Assembly (NCBI GenBank): GCA_015064695.1
Contig: SVRS01000001.1
Span: forward strand, 109,998-173,997
DNA: 64,000 nucleotides
Direction of reading: 5' to 3'
Source of the DNA: Oscillospiraceae bacterium
GTDB lineage: Bacteria; Bacillota; Clostridia; Oscillospirales; CAG-272
Positions within the stretch are counted from its first letter, which is position 1. The number at the start of each line of letters is the position of its first letter. Positions 63,026 to 64,000 of this stretch are shown one piece after another. The position numbers were made by a program, and so were the translations under genes. Below the pieces are notes generated by a model. That model worked only from the letters and a program-made list of their open reading frames with translations, was not told where the DNA came from and made no database searches.

Positions 63026-64000
63026 TTATTCAAGGGATTCGACCAGGTCTCCGTCGGTGCAGGATACGGTGAAATCGGAATGGGGCTGCTCCAGACTGCC
63101 GAAGCCAACTCCCAAGGTCAGAGCCTTCCATTGCGCCTGGGTTCCGCCGTAATCGACGTGGTTGACCGAGACGCACCCTGCAAAGAGGCCGTACCGAACC
63201 GACGTCAAGGACACGGGGATGGAAATGCTTTTCAGACCGGTACAATTCTCAAACAGATTATTTCCCAGGGACTCCAGGTGGGAGGGGAAGGAGACGGATT
63301 TCAGGGCGGTGCAGTTCTGGAACGCGTAGGAGTCGATCTCGGTCAGCGAGTCGGGGAAGGAGACGCTTTGCAGCTGTGAGCATCCCGAGAAGGCGCACAT
63401 ACCAATCTTGGTGATGGGATCGGGAATGGTGATGCTTTGCATCCGGCGACCGCGGAATGCGGAGTCACCGATCTCGGTGACGGAGCCGTCGGAGGGAATG
63501 ACAGCGTTGCATCCGCCCAGGACCAGGATCTTCTTGTCCTTTTGGATGATGCAGTTGTTCACTGCGGTGTACACGGGATTGTTCTCGTCTACGGTGAGCG
63601 TTGTCAAGGAGGGGCAGCCCGAGAAGCCGACGCCCGACAGATTGGTGACGGAGGCGGGAATATGGATGGCGGTCAAGGACGTGCAGTTTTCAAAGGCGAG
63701 GTCGATGCTGGTGATGGCATCGTGGAGGATAATCTCCTTGAGAGAGGTGCAATCCTTGAAGTGATTCACGCCGACCTCGGTTACAAGGGGCGGGTAGGTA
63801 AAGGAGGTGAGGGAGGAGCATTCCTGGAATACGAAGTTCCCCATGCGCGTAACGGTGTCCGGCAAGGTAATGGCGGTCAGAGAGGTGCATCCGCAGAAGA
63901 CATGGTTACCCACGTGGGTCAGCTGAGCGGGTAAGCGTAGGTCGGACAGCACGGGGCAGTATGCAAACAGGCCGTCGTTGAGTTTGGTGACACCGTCGGG
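63026..64000 (-). CDS. BspA-type leucine-rich repeat protein, partial (N-terminus beyond the window)
   Basis: Repeated CTSLTAITLPDTVTRMGNFVFQECSSL-type LRR_5 units; frame stays open to the window edge. Confidence 0.88.
   Translation of the reverse strand, partial: PDGVTKLNDGLFAYCPVLSDLRLPAQLTHVGNHVFCGCTSLTAITLPDTVTRMGNFVFQECSSLTSFTYPPLVTEVGVNHFKDCTSLKEIILHDAITSIDLAFENCTSLTAIHIPASVTNLSGVGFSGCPSLTTLTVDENNPVYTAVNNCIIQKDKKILVLGGCNAVIPSDGSVTEIGDSAFRGRRMQSITIPDPITKIGMCAFSGCSQLQSVSFPDSLTEIDSYAFQNCTALKSVSFPSHLESLGNNLFENCTGLKSISIPVSLTSVRYGLFAGCVSVNHVDYGGTQAQWKALTLGVGFGSLEQPHSDFTVSCTDGDLVESLE

Overview
The window is a gene-dense bacterial chromosome segment. Gene families and order point to Bacillota/Clostridia; this is inference, since no rRNA or other marker is present. 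Housekeeping blocks include a SAM methyltransferase, plsY, efp, an ECF sigma factor with a putative anti-sigma, yicC-remA-rpoZ-priA, def-fmt, feoA-feoB with FeoB-associated proteins, metF-metH, typA, nagA, a rodA/ftsW-family gene, yitT and proS. Accessory blocks are: (1) a five-gene GldA/GldF/GldG/GldG/DUF4340-type ABC operon sitting between priA and def; (2) a RelBE/YoeB-type toxin-antitoxin pair whose toxin is frameshifted; (3) a PadR-linked cluster of small membrane proteins with two decayed paralogues; (4) a ~14 kb island (39-53 kb) of lipoproteins and glycan-related proteins: three tandem solute-binding-like lipoproteins plus one collapsed relic, a GH43-like propeller, DUF4091, DUF4838, and two paralogous large lipoproteins of unknown function. 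Intergenic space carries several dispersed repeat families: a MITE-like element with TTAAGGG termini (2 copies), a twin-hairpin element (4 copies), a ~178 bp tandem triplicate, and other palindromes. No tRNA, rRNA, CRISPR array, prophage or transposase gene was recognised. All product names come from reading the translations, not from database searches.
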